A stretch of DNA of 64,000 nt from an uncultured Paracoccus sp. Lineage in GTDB: Bacteria; Pseudomonadota; Alphaproteobacteria; Rhodobacterales; Rhodobacteraceae. Under the pieces are notes generated by a model. It had not been told where the DNA came from. It did no database searches and worked only from the letters and a program-made list of their open reading frames with translations. Positions 51,424-60,386 of the stretch are shown one piece after another. The translations under genes and the position numbers were made by a program. Numbering within the stretch: position 1 is the first letter of the stretch; each line of letters begins with the position of its first letter. Location of the stretch: the NCBI RefSeq assembly GCF_947487305.1, contig NZ_CANKWH010000006.1:186001-250000 (forward strand), read 5' to 3'.

Positions 51424-52743
51424 TCAGCGCCAGGACCCATCCTGGCTGCGGCGTTCCTCTTGCCGGCGGCGGAACAGCGTCAGCGCGGCCAGCGTGCAGA
51501 GCGCGCCCGACAGAAGATAGGCCCCCGCCGACCACAGCCCCAAAGTCTCGGTCAGGTAAAGCGCGACGAAGGGCGCGAAGCCCGCGCCGAACATCCATGA
51601 CAGATCCGCCGTCAGGTTCGAGGCGGTGAAGCGGTTCTTCTTCAGGAAGCCCGAGGCCACCGCGCCCGAGCTTTGCCCGAAGGACAGGCCCAGCAGCGAG
51701 AAGCCGATGATCACATACAGCGCCTCGCCGCTGCGGCCGAGCGCGAGGATCAGCGGCGACAGGATGGCATAGATGGCGATGCCGATGGCGCAATAGGTCA
51801 AGAGCGTGCGCCGCCCGATCTGGTCGGCGATGAAGCCCGAGGCGATGATCGCCCCCAGCCCGAACAGTGCCCCGATGATCTCGATCACCAGGAAGGCCAG
51901 CGCATCCTCGGGCGTGTGGACATAGATCCACCCCAGCGGGAACACCGTGACCATGTGGAACAGCGCCAAGGTCGCCAGCGGCGTGAAGGCCCCGATGATG
52001 ATGTTCAGCCATTCCTCGCGCATGGCGACGGGCACCGGGCAGGGGTCCAGCTCGGATTCCGAGAAGAGCGTCTTGAACTCGTCGCTGACCACCAGCCGCA
52101 GGCGCGCGAACAGCGCCACGACGTTGATGGCGAAGGCCACGAAGAAGGGGTAACGCCAGCCGAAGCTGAGGAATTCCTCGTCCGACAGCGAGGTCTTCAG
52201 GTAGATGAACAGGCTGCTGGCGAGGATCAGCCCGATCGGCGCGCCGATCTGCGGGATGGTGGCGAAACGGCCCTTTTGCCCGGCGGGCGCGTGCAGCGCC
52301 AGCAGCGAGGACATTCCGTCCCAGGCCCCGCCAAGCGCCGCCCCCTGCCCCATGCGGAACAGGATCAGGCTCGCCACGGTCAGCCAGCCCTCTTGGTCGT
52401 AATTGGGCAGGAACGAGATGGCGACGGTCGAGAGACCCAGCAGGAACAGCGCCGAGGTCAGCTTGACCCCGTGGCCGAAACGCAGGTCGATCTCGGTGAA
52501 GATCGCGGTGCCAACTGGCCGCGCCACGAAGCCGAGGGCGAGGACCAGAAAGCCGTAGAGCACCCCGTTCGTCGGCGAGGCGAAGGGAAAGATGAACTGC
52601 GGAAAGACCAGCACCGCCGCGATGGCGAAGGTGAAGAAGTCGAAGAATTCCGAGGTGCGCCCGATGATGACACCGATGGTCAGATCGGAAAGCCTGACCC
52701 GCTGATGCGCAGGCTCTGCCGGGACGGTGTTGCCGGTCGTCAT
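51424..52743 (-). CDS. MFS transporter of the metabolite:H+ symporter (MHS) group
   Basis: A 439-residue, 12-helix major facilitator. The beginning IGVIIGRTSEFFDFFTFAIA and FVARPVGTAIFTEIDLRFGH are characteristic of MHS carriers (shikimate, citrate, proline/betaine). ATG 52743 with GGGGGA upstream is preferred; the frame extends to 52815 without a better signal. The substrate is unknown; it is a single gene between the WGR gene and the oxidase operon. Confidence 0.83.
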   Translation of the reverse strand: MTTGNTVPAEPAHQRVRLSDLTIGVIIGRTSEFFDFFTFAIAAVLVFPQFIFPFASPTNGVLYGFLVLALGFVARPVGTAIFTEIDLRFGHGVKLTSALFLLGLSTVAISFLPNYDQEGWLTVASLILFRMGQGAALGGAWDGMSSLLALHAPAGQKGRFATIPQIGAPIGLILASSLFIYLKTSLSDEEFLSFGWRYPFFVAFAINVVALFARLRLVVSDEFKTLFSESELDPCPVPVAMREEWLNIIIGAFTPLATLALFHMVTVFPLGWIYVHTPEDALAFLVIEIIGALFGLGAIIASGFIADQIGRRTLLTYCAIGIAIYAILSPLILALGRSGEALYVIIGFSLLGLSFGQSSGAVASGFLKKNRFTASNLTADLSWMFGAGFAPFVALYLTETLGLWSAGAYLLSGALCTLAALTLFRRRQEERRSQDGSWR

Positions 52744-52957
52744 GTTGGTCCCCCGCAGATCCGAGACAGTGGATGCAGTGATTGTGAAGGAACAGGCCAT
52801 TGATCGCAATGTCAAGTTTGGCGCAGTTGCGCGGGCAGCTTATGGACAATCTGGAATGATCTTGTAATGGTTCCGCCAACAGCCGGGTTCTCCGCATCCC
52901 TCCGTCCGCGCGGTCTGGTGCCAGAAATCCGCCGTCCGGGTCTGCAAAGGTGAGTGC

Positions 52958-54076
52958 ATGGCGATGATTCGTTCACGCTCTTTGATCGCTGCGATCGCGC
53001 TTGCCACGCTGGCGGGCTGTTCCTCGGAAGTGCTTGCGCCCTCGGGCGATGTGGCGGCCAAGCTGCGCGACGTTCTGGGCATCACCACCGCGCTGATTCT
53101 GGTGATCGTGCTGCCGGTGATGGTCGCCATCGTCGCCATCGCCATCCGCTATCGCAAATCGGACCAGTCCGAGGCGAAATATGACCCGCATTTCCACCAT
53201 TCGACCTCGCTCGAGCTGCTGATCTGGGCGGCGCCGCTGGTCATCATCATCTGGCTTGGCGCGCTGACCTGGGTCAGCACCCACAAGCTCGACCCCTATC
53301 GCCCGCTGGACGAGGAAACCCGCGGTGTCGAGGCCGATGCCGAGCCCTTGGTCGTCGAAGTGGTGGCGATGGACTGGAAATGGCTGTTCTTCTATCCGCA
53401 ATACGGCATCGCCACGGTGAACGAACTGGCCGCGCCGCTGGACCGGCCAATTGCCTTCAAACTGACATCGACCGAGGTGATGAACGCCTTCTACGTGCCG
53501 ACGCTGGCCGGGATGATCTACACCATGCCCGGTATGGAGACCAAGCTGCACGCCGTCATCAACGAGCCGGGCGAGTTCAAGGGTATGTCCTCGCATTACA
53601 GCGGTGCCGGCTTCTCGGGGATGAAATTCCCGTTCTACGGGCTCGAGCAAGAGGGCTTTGACGCCTGGGTCGCCAAGGTGCGCGACTCGGGCCAGACCCT
53701 GGACCGCGAGCGCTACCGCGAGCTGCTGAAACCCAGTGAGAACGAACCCGCCGCGTATTTCGCCCTTGGGGACGAGGCGCTGTATCACGACATCCTCAAC
53801 CGCTGTGTCGAGCCGGGCCAGACCTGCATGGACGCGATGATGACCGATGGCGCCGGGGCGCATGGCATGGACCCCGGCATGGACAATGGCGAGGGGGGCC
53901 CCGACATGGGCGAAGGCGGGGCCGACATGGGCGAAGGCGGGGCCGCGGGTGAGACCGGGAGCCATGAGGGCCACGACGCCATGCCCACGGCGATGCCTTC
54001 CGATGAGGACTCCGCCCGCGCAAAGCCGTCAGGCCCGGCCCTGACAAATCAATACGCATTCCTGAGCCAGAACTGA
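52958..54076 (+). CDS. cyoA: quinol oxidase subunit II (CyoA/QoxA)
   Basis: A 372-residue lipoprotein: signal peptide with lipobox LAGC at 18-21, two membrane helices, then a periplasmic cupredoxin domain. The CuA ligands of cytochrome c oxidases are absent and the quinol-oxidase sequence [20 protein letters not shown] and [11 protein letters not shown] is present. The C terminus is an unusual tail of about 60 residues rich in Met, Gly, Asp and His ([28 protein letters not shown]) made partly by a tandem 21-base duplication. It binds the ubiquinol oxidase complex at the inner membrane. In Paracoccus the same operon is called qoxABCD. Confidence 0.93.
   Translation: MAMIRSRSLIAAIALATLAGCSSEVLAPSGDVAAKLRDVLGITTALILVIVLPVMVAIVAIAIRYRKSDQSEAKYDPHFHHSTSLELLIWAAPLVIIIWLGALTWVSTHKLDPYRPLDEETRGVEADAEPLVVEVVAMDWKWLFFYPQYGIATVNELAAPLDRPIAFKLTSTEVMNAFYVPTLAGMIYTMPGMETKLHAVINEPGEFKGMSSHYSGAGFSGMKFPFYGLEQEGFDAWVAKVRDSGQTLDRERYRELLKPSENEPAAYFALGDEALYHDILNRCVEPGQTCMDAMMTDGAGAHGMDPGMDNGEGGPDMGEGGADMGEGGAAGETGSHEGHDAMPTAMPSDEDSARAKPSGPALTNQYAFLSQN
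53903..53944 (+). repeat. tandem 21-base repeat inside cyoA
   Basis: GACATGGGCGAAGGCGGGGCC occurs twice in direct succession (53903-53923 and 53924-53944), encoding two DMGEGGA units in the tail of CyoA. An imperfect earlier unit (GGPDMGEGG) precedes it. It looks like slippage duplication in a flexible tail. Confidence 0.9.
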
Positions 54077-54086
54077 GGGATCCGCC

Positions 54087-56105
54087 ATGGCCATCACCGG
54101 GCAAGAGATCGAAAGCAGCTTCCTCTTTGGCCGGCTGACGCTGGACAAGTTCCCGCTGGACGTGCCGATCGTCGTCGGCACCTTCGCCGTGGTGGCGGTC
54201 GGCGGGGCGGCTCTGGTAGCGGTCGTCACCTATTTCCGGCTCTGGGGCTATCTGTGGCGCGACTGGCTGACCAGCGTCGACCACAAGAAGATCGGCATCA
54301 TGTACATGATCCTGGGCATGGTCATGTTCCTGCGTGGCTTTGCCGATGCGATCATGATGCGCCTGCAGCAGGTCTGGGCCTTCAATGGCTCCGAGGGCTA
54401 TCTCAACGCCCATCACTATGACCAGATCTTCACCGCCCATGGCACGATCATGATCTTCTTCGTGGCCATGCCATTCATCACCGGGCTGATGAACTTCGTC
54501 GTGCCGCTGCAGATCGGTGCGCGGGACGTGTCCTTCCCCTTCCTGAACAATTTCAGCTTCTGGATGACGGTCGGCGGCGCGGTTCTGGTGATGATCTCGC
54601 TGTTCGTGGGCGAGTTCGCGATGACCGGCTGGCTGGCCTTCCCGCCGCTGTCGGGCATCGTCGCCAGTCCGACCGAGGGGGTGGATTACTATATCTGGGG
54701 ACTGCAGATCGCCGGGGTCGGCACGACACTCTCGGGCATCAACCTGCTGGTGACGATCCTCAAGATGCGCTGCCCGGGGATGACGCTGATGCGGATGCCG
54801 GTGTTCACCTGGACGGCGCTTTGCACCAACGTGCTGATCGTCGCCACCTTCCCGGTGCTGACCGCGACCCTCGTGCTGCTGGCCCTCGACCGCTATCTGG
54901 GCATGAACTTCTTCACCAATGACCTTGGTGGGAACCCCATGCTCTACGTGAACCTGATCTGGATCTGGGGCCATCCCGAGGTTTACATCCTCGTCCTGCC
55001 GGCCTTCGGCATCTTCTCCGAAGTCACAGCGACCTTCTGCGGCAAGCGGCTGTTCGGCTACAATTCGATGGTCTATGCCACCATCTGCATCACCATCCTC
55101 AGCTATCTGGTCTGGCTGCACCACTTCTTCACCATGGGCTCGGGGCCTTCGGTGAACAGTTTCTTCGGCATCGCCACGATGATCATCTCGATCCCGACCG
55201 GCGCCAAGGTGTTCAACTGGCTCTTCACCATGTATCGCGGCCGTATCCGGTTCGAGCTGCCGATGATGTGGACTGTGGCCTTCATGCTGACCTTCTGCAT
55301 CGGCGGCATGACCGGGGTGATGCTGGCGGTGCCGCCGGCCGATTTCGTGCTGCACAACTCGCTGTTCCTCGTCGCGCATTTCCACAATGTCATCATCGGC
55401 GGCGTGGTTTACGGCGTCTTTGCCGGGATCAACTACTGGTGGCCCAAGGCCTTCGGCTTCCGCTTGAACGAGTTCTGGGGCCGGGTCAGCTTCTGGTGCT
55501 GGGTGGTGGGCTTCTGGGTCGCCTTCATGCCGCTTTACATCGTCGGGCTGATGGGGGTGACGCGGCGCCTGCGCACCTTCGACGATCCCTCGCTGCAGGT
55601 CTATTTCGCCATCGCCGCGCTTGGTGCGCTGCTGATCGCCGCCGGCATCGGCGCCATGCTGATGCAGTTCTACGTCTCGATCCGCGACCGCGACCAGCTG
55701 CGCGACACCACCGGCGACATCTGGGGCGGGCGGACGCTGGAATGGTCCACGTCCTCGCCGCCGCCGGATTACAACTTCGCCGTCACCCCGGTCGTCTATG
55801 ACGTGGATGCCTGGCAGGACATGAAGGAACACGGCTATCAGCGCCCGCTGTCGGATTTCAAGCCGATCCACATGCCCAGAAACACCGGCGCCGGGATCAT
55901 CCTTGCAGGCATCAGCACCGCGCTTGGCTTTGCGCTGGTCTGGCATATCTGGTGGCTGGCCGCGGTCAGCTTCCTCGCGCTGATCCTTGGCGCGATCCTG
56001 CACACCTTCAACTATAACCGCGACTTCCACATCCCCGCCGCCACCGTCACCGCAACCGAGGACGCCCGCAGCCGGGCCCTGGGACAGGCGGGCCAGACAG
56101 CATGA
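54087..56105 (+). CDS. cyoB: quinol oxidase subunit I (CyoB/QoxB)
   Basis: A 672-residue heme-copper oxidase catalytic subunit with about 15 helices. Heme and CuB ligands are in [23 protein letters not shown] (with the His-Tyr pair), LHHFFTMG, and [10 protein letters not shown]. The N-terminal region [17 protein letters not shown] is the quinol-oxidase type. It reduces oxygen to water while pumping protons. Only 10 bases separate it from cyoA and it overlaps cyoC by four bases. Confidence 0.96.
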   Translation: MAITGQEIESSFLFGRLTLDKFPLDVPIVVGTFAVVAVGGAALVAVVTYFRLWGYLWRDWLTSVDHKKIGIMYMILGMVMFLRGFADAIMMRLQQVWAFNGSEGYLNAHHYDQIFTAHGTIMIFFVAMPFITGLMNFVVPLQIGARDVSFPFLNNFSFWMTVGGAVLVMISLFVGEFAMTGWLAFPPLSGIVASPTEGVDYYIWGLQIAGVGTTLSGINLLVTILKMRCPGMTLMRMPVFTWTALCTNVLIVATFPVLTATLVLLALDRYLGMNFFTNDLGGNPMLYVNLIWIWGHPEVYILVLPAFGIFSEVTATFCGKRLFGYNSMVYATICITILSYLVWLHHFFTMGSGPSVNSFFGIATMIISIPTGAKVFNWLFTMYRGRIRFELPMMWTVAFMLTFCIGGMTGVMLAVPPADFVLHNSLFLVAHFHNVIIGGVVYGVFAGINYWWPKAFGFRLNEFWGRVSFWCWVVGFWVAFMPLYIVGLMGVTRRLRTFDDPSLQVYFAIAALGALLIAAGIGAMLMQFYVSIRDRDQLRDTTGDIWGGRTLEWSTSSPPPDYNFAVTPVVYDVDAWQDMKEHGYQRPLSDFKPIHMPRNTGAGIILAGISTALGFALVWHIWWLAAVSFLALILGAILHTFNYNRDFHIPAATVTATEDARSRALGQAGQTA

Positions 56106-56728
56106 GCACGCCCATCATCACCGAACCCACCGATCCGCGCGTCTTCCACCCGGAAGAAGAGCCGCATCACCCCGAGGGCCACAGCACGCCGCTTGGCTTC
56201 TGGATCTATCTGATGAGCGACTGCCTCATCTTCGCCACGCTCTTCGGCACTTTCGCGGTGCTGGGCCAGCGCTATGGCGGCGGGCCGGGTCCGAAGGAGC
56301 TGTTCGACCTGTGGCTGATCGCGCTGAACACGGCGATGCTGCTGTTCTCCTCGATCACCTATGGCTTTGCCATGCTGGCAATGCACCGGGGCGACCAGAA
56401 AGAGGTGATGAAATGGCTGGGGATCACGGCGGGCTTCGGCCTCGCCTTCCTTGCCATCGAGCTTTACGAGTTCAACCACCTGATCCATATCGGCGCCGGG
56501 CCGGGGCGTTCGGCCTTCCTCTCGGCCTTCTTCACCCTGGTCGGCACCCACGGGCTGCATGTGACCTTCGGCCTGATCTGGATGGCGGCGCTGGTCCTGC
56601 AGGTCCGCAAGCACGGGCTGACCAGCGCCAACCAGCGGCGGCTGGAATGCCTGTCGATGTTCTGGCACTTCCTCGACGTGATCTGGATCGGGGTCTTCAC
56701 CTTTGTCTATCTGATGGGGATGATCTGA
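56102..56728 (+). CDS. cyoC: quinol oxidase subunit III (CyoC/QoxC)
   Basis: A 208-residue, five-helix subunit III ([59 protein letters not shown]). It stabilises subunit I and may aid proton uptake. It overlaps cyoB by four bases and cyoD by one base. Confidence 0.95.
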   Translation: MSTPIITEPTDPRVFHPEEEPHHPEGHSTPLGFWIYLMSDCLIFATLFGTFAVLGQRYGGGPGPKELFDLWLIALNTAMLLFSSITYGFAMLAMHRGDQKEVMKWLGITAGFGLAFLAIELYEFNHLIHIGAGPGRSAFLSAFFTLVGTHGLHVTFGLIWMAALVLQVRKHGLTSANQRRLECLSMFWHFLDVIWIGVFTFVYLMGMI

Positions 56729-57102
56729 TGAGCGATCCGCATGAGGGCCACCACGAGACCCACGCCGCGCCCTTCCCCCATGGCACCAAGCAGGATTACG
56801 TCACCGGCTTCATCCTTGCCGCCGTCCTGACCGCCATTCCCTTCTTCCTGGTCATGTCCGGCATCTTCTCGTCCGAGCGGCTGACCGCGTTTCTGGTGCT
56901 GATCTGCGCCGTGGCGCAGATTATCGTCCACATGGTCTATTTCCTGCATATGAGCCCCAAGGCCGAGGGCGGCTGGACGCTGATCTCGCTCGTCTTCACC
57001 ATCATCGTGCTGGTCATCGCCGTCGTCGGCACGGTCTGGGTCATGTATCACATGGATGCCAACATGATGCCCGGCATGATGACCGAGCCGCCGGCGAATT
57101 GA
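56728..57102 (+). CDS. cyoD: quinol oxidase subunit IV (CyoD/QoxD)
   Basis: A 124-residue, three-helix subunit IV (YVTGFILAAVLTAIPFFLVM, IIVHMVYFLHMSPKAEGGWT, TIIVLVIAVVGTVWVMYHM). The His-rich N terminus (EGHHETHAAPFPHG) and Met-rich C terminus are odd additions that echo the tail of CyoA. ATG 56728 shares a base with the cyoC stop. It overlaps the SURF1 gene at its end. Confidence 0.93.
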   Translation: MSDPHEGHHETHAAPFPHGTKQDYVTGFILAAVLTAIPFFLVMSGIFSSERLTAFLVLICAVAQIIVHMVYFLHMSPKAEGGWTLISLVFTIIVLVIAVVGTVWVMYHMDANMMPGMMTEPPAN

Positions 57103-57824
57103 GCCCCGACCGCCTGCGTCCGCGCTGGCAGGTCGGGCTGGCGCTGGTCCTTGGCGTGGCGCTGACCCTGTGTTTCGCCGCGCTGGGGATCTGGCAGATG
57201 CAGCGCCTCGCGTGGAAGCTGGACCTGATCCAGAAGGTCGAGGCGCGGGTCGAGGCCGATCCGATGGGCTTGAGCGATCTTCTCGCGCTGCCCCCCGGCG
57301 AACAGGACTATCGCCATGTCACCGCCACTGGCCAGTTCGACCACGAGGCCGAGACGCTGGTTCAGGCGGTAACGGAACTGGGCGGCGGCTTCTGGGTGCT
57401 GACGCCGCTGCAAACCGGCGCGGGCACCGTGCTGGTCAATCGCGGTTTCGTGCCGCCCGAGCGCGCCGACCCGGCCACGCGAGCCGAGGGGCAGGTGACG
57501 GGCGAGGTCAGCGTGACCGGCCTTGCCCGCCAGTCCGAACCGGGCGGCGGCTTCCTGCGCTCAAACGACCCGGCGGCGGATCGCTGGTATTCCCGCGATG
57601 TCGCGGCCATCGCTGCGGCGAAGGCCCTCGGTCCCGTCGCGCCGCTCTTCATCGATGCCGATGCGACGCCGCAGCCCGGCGGTTCCCCGGTCGGCGGGCT
57701 GACCGTCATCGCCTTCCGCAACACCCACCTGATCTATGCGCTGACATGGTTCGCGCTGGCCGCCATGGCGGCGGCGGGGGTGGTGGTCCTGCTCCGGCAG
57801 GGGCGGCGGCAGGACCGGGCCTGA
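57099..57824 (+). CDS. SURF1 family oxidase assembly protein
   Basis: A 241-residue SURF1 protein with two membrane helices (LALVLGVALTLCFAALGIWQ near the start; ALTWFALAAMAAAGVVVLL near the end) and a periplasmic domain between. SURF1 handles heme a during assembly of heme-copper oxidases; Paracoccus has a dedicated copy (Surf1q) at the end of the qox operon, and this gene occupies that place. It starts with TTG at 57099, overlapping the cyoD stop by four bases, which implies translational coupling and a low level of product. Confidence 0.92.
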   Translation: MSPDRLRPRWQVGLALVLGVALTLCFAALGIWQMQRLAWKLDLIQKVEARVEADPMGLSDLLALPPGEQDYRHVTATGQFDHEAETLVQAVTELGGGFWVLTPLQTGAGTVLVNRGFVPPERADPATRAEGQVTGEVSVTGLARQSEPGGGFLRSNDPAADRWYSRDVAAIAAAKALGPVAPLFIDADATPQPGGSPVGGLTVIAFRNTHLIYALTWFALAAMAAAGVVVLLRQGRRQDRA

Positions 57825-57837
57825 CCTAACGCCTGAC

Positions 57838-58614
57838 CTAACGCGTTGGCCGGTATTCCCGCGCCTGCTCGGAAAACGCCCCGGCTGGCAACTTGTCCAG
57901 CGCCGCCAGGTCGACGACCAGCAGCGCCTCGCCATGCGCGCCCGCCATCGCCAGCGGCTGCCCGTCCGGCCCGGCAATGACCGACAGCCCGCCATAGGTC
58001 AGATCGCCCTCGCTGCCGCAGAAATTGGCATAGGCGACAACTGCCCCGGTCTCATGCGCACGCGCCGGGACCAGCACCCGCTGCACATGCTCGTAGCCCA
58101 TCGGATTGGCCGTCGGCACAAGGATCAGCCGCGCGCCCCCTGCCGCCAGTTCCGCCGCATGGCCGGGAAACTCTATGTCATAGCAGATCAGCGTCGCAAG
58201 CTGCTGATCCTCCAGCGAAACCACCGGCACCAGCTGGCTGCCATGGGCAAAGCTCGCCTGTTCCATCGGCCCGAAAAGCTGGATCTTGCGGTAATGCGAC
58301 AGCACCGCGCCATCCGGCCCGATGGTGGTGGCGGCGTTATAGACCGCCTCGCCCGCCCGCTCGGCCCAGCCTAGGCAGATGCCGCAGCCGGCCTCGCGCG
58401 CCATCTGACGCAGCCGGGTGATCCATTCGCCGTCCAGCGGCTGCGCCAGCTCGCGATGCAGGTCGGGGCGGTTGTAACCCGGCAGAATCAGCTCGGGCGC
58501 GACCAGCAGTTTCGCCCCGGCGGCGGCGGCTGCCCGCAGTTGCTGACAGATCGCCGAAAAAACCTCATCAATCCGGCCGTTTGCCGGCGGTGACTGCCAG
58601 AGTGCAAGCTTCAC
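57838..58614 (-). CDS. davA: carbon-nitrogen hydrolase, probable 5-aminovaleramidase DavA
   Basis: A 258-residue nitrilase-superfamily amidase. The catalytic Glu41 is in VAPELILPGYN, Lys110 in YRKIQLFG and Cys144 in ICYDIEFPG. Length and segments such as LILVPTANPMGYEHVQRVLV and VVAYANFCGSEGDLTYGG follow Pseudomonas putida DavA, which hydrolyses 5-aminovaleramide to 5-aminovalerate and ammonia. The divergent neighbour is a DavB homologue, the enzyme that makes this amide, which makes the assignment much stronger. In P. putida davB and davA are codirectional; here they are divergent with 90 bases between them. Confidence 0.87.
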   Translation of the reverse strand: MKLALWQSPPANGRIDEVFSAICQQLRAAAAAGAKLLVAPELILPGYNRPDLHRELAQPLDGEWITRLRQMAREAGCGICLGWAERAGEAVYNAATTIGPDGAVLSHYRKIQLFGPMEQASFAHGSQLVPVVSLEDQQLATLICYDIEFPGHAAELAAGGARLILVPTANPMGYEHVQRVLVPARAHETGAVVAYANFCGSEGDLTYGGLSVIAGPDGQPLAMAGAHGEALLVVDLAALDKLPAGAFSEQAREYRPTR

Positions 58615-58704
58615 TTCCGACCCCTCTCAAGCCCATAATCTGCGGGCATTTTATCCGATCCGCGGCGATTGACCATGCGGGTGGAAACCTTGGGGGAAAG
58701 ACGC

Positions 58705-60354
58705 ATGAGCACGAAACCCGTCACCGCCTTCGGGCCCGATTTCCCCTTCGCCTATGACGACTGGATCAGCCACCCCGCCGGGCTGGGCTCGATCCCCGCC
58801 AAGCGCCACGGCACCGAGGTCGCCATCATCGGCGCCGGTGCCGCCGGCATCATCGCCGGGCACGAGTTGATGAAGCTGGGCCTGCGCCCCATCATCTACG
58901 AGTCGGGCAAGTTCGGCGGCCGCCTGCGCTCCGAGACCTTCGAGGGCACCGAGGATGTGGTGGCGGAACTGGGCGGGATGCGCTTTCCGGTCTCCTCGAC
59001 CGGCTTCTATCACTATGTCGATCTGGTCGGGCTGGAGAGCCAGCCCTTCCCCAACCCGCTGACCCCCGCCGCCGGCTCGACCATCGTGGACCTTGAAGGC
59101 GAGACGCATTTCGCCCGCACGCTGGACGATCTGCCGCGCCTCTATCACGAGGTTGCCGTGGCCTATCGCGCAGCATTGCAGGAGCACGCCGATTTCGCCG
59201 ATCTGCAACAGGCGGTGCGTGACCGCGACGTGCAGCGGCTGAAGGAGATCTGGGACCCGCTGGTCGAGAAATGGGACGAGCGGACCTTCTATGATTTCGT
59301 CGTCTCCTCGCAGGCCTTCCGCTCGCTCAGCTTCCGCCACCGCGAGGTCTTCGGGCAGGTCGGTTTCGGAACCGGCGGGTGGGATAGCGATTTCCCGAAC
59401 TCGATGCTGGAGATCCTGCGGGTGAACCTGCTGGAACTCGACGATCACCAGCGTTTCATCGTGGGGGGCGTCGAGAACGTGCTGCACCGCCTCTGGCGCC
59501 AGCCTGCGACTTGCGCCCATTGGCCCGAGGGCACAACGCTGGCCAGCCTGAACGGCGGGGCGACGCTGGGGCGCGCCATCCGCATCTGGCGACGGAACGG
59601 CGGTTTCACCGTCACCGATCAATGGGGCATCGTGCGCGATTACGCGGCGGTGCTGGTCACATGCCAGAGCCACCTGCTGACCACCTCGGTCGCGGTGGAC
59701 GAGGCGATCTTTGACCAGAAGCTGTGGATGGCGCTGGACCGAACCCGCTACATGCAGGCGGCAAAGACCTTTGTCATGGTCGACCGGCCCTTCTGGAACG
59801 ACATCGACCCGGCGACCGACCGCCCGATCCTGTCGATGACCCTGACCGACCGGCTGACGCGCGGCACCTATTTCTTCGACAATGGCCCCGACAAGCCGGC
59901 GGTGATCTGCCTCAGCTATTCCTGGATGACGGATGCGCTGAAGGTGCTGCCCTTGAGCCCGGAAAAGCGGGTGGAACTGGCGCTGGCGGCGCTGGACAAG
60001 GTCTATCCCGGCATCGACATCCGCAGCCATATCCGCGGCAACCCGATCTGCGTCAGCTGGGAAAGCGACGAGAATTTCCTGGGCGCCTTCAAGGGCGCGC
60101 TGCCGGGCCATTACCGCTATAACCACCGGATGTACGGGCATTTCATGCAGTCGGCCATGCCCTATGAACAGCGCGGCATCTTCCTGGCGGGCGACGGCAT
60201 CAGCTGGACGCCGGCCTGGGTCGAGGGCGCGGTGCAGACCGCGCTGAACGCGGTCTGGGGGGTGATGACGCATCTGGGCGGGGCCTGCGATGCCGCGAAC
60301 CCCGGGCCGGGCGATCTGTGGCCCACGATCGGCCCGGTGGCGCTGGAAGACTAA
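58705..60354 (+). CDS. davB: L-lysine 2-monooxygenase DavB
   Basis: A 549-residue flavin amine-oxidase-family monooxygenase that oxidatively decarboxylates L-lysine to 5-aminovaleramide. The beginning FGPDFPFAYDDWISHPAGLG, FAD motif VAIIGAGAAGIIAGHELM, AELGGMRFPVSSTGFYHYVD, VGFGTGGWDSDFPNSMLEI and SWTPAWVEGAVQTALNAVWG closely follow P. putida DavB as I recall it (560 residues); tryptophan and phenylalanine 2-monooxygenases are related but longer. I chose ATG 58705 because GGGGGAAAG lies just upstream; in-frame ATG 58675 and TTG 58669 are less likely. Divergent from davA. Confidence 0.9.
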   Translation: MSTKPVTAFGPDFPFAYDDWISHPAGLGSIPAKRHGTEVAIIGAGAAGIIAGHELMKLGLRPIIYESGKFGGRLRSETFEGTEDVVAELGGMRFPVSSTGFYHYVDLVGLESQPFPNPLTPAAGSTIVDLEGETHFARTLDDLPRLYHEVAVAYRAALQEHADFADLQQAVRDRDVQRLKEIWDPLVEKWDERTFYDFVVSSQAFRSLSFRHREVFGQVGFGTGGWDSDFPNSMLEILRVNLLELDDHQRFIVGGVENVLHRLWRQPATCAHWPEGTTLASLNGGATLGRAIRIWRRNGGFTVTDQWGIVRDYAAVLVTCQSHLLTTSVAVDEAIFDQKLWMALDRTRYMQAAKTFVMVDRPFWNDIDPATDRPILSMTLTDRLTRGTYFFDNGPDKPAVICLSYSWMTDALKVLPLSPEKRVELALAALDKVYPGIDIRSHIRGNPICVSWESDENFLGAFKGALPGHYRYNHRMYGHFMQSAMPYEQRGIFLAGDGISWTPAWVEGAVQTALNAVWGVMTHLGGACDAANPGPGDLWPTIGPVALED

Positions 60355-60386
60355 GCGGGCGTCACCGCCCCCTGCCCCTTTCCGGC

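Noticed and set aside
52800..52815. Possible FNR box upstream of the oxidase operon (TTGA...TCAA)
   Set aside because: The half-sites are separated by eight bases, not the six required by FNR-type regulators, and the site is 143 bases from the cyoA start.
53796..56030. Minus-strand open frame of 744 codons
   Set aside because: Antisense to cyoA and cyoB; no family features and a shadow-type composition.
58705..60354. Tryptophan 2-monooxygenase (indole-acetamide route to auxin)
   Set aside because: Length and N-terminal sequence follow lysine 2-monooxygenase DavB, and the neighbour is a DavA-type nitrilase-family amidase rather than an amidase-signature indoleacetamide hydrolase.
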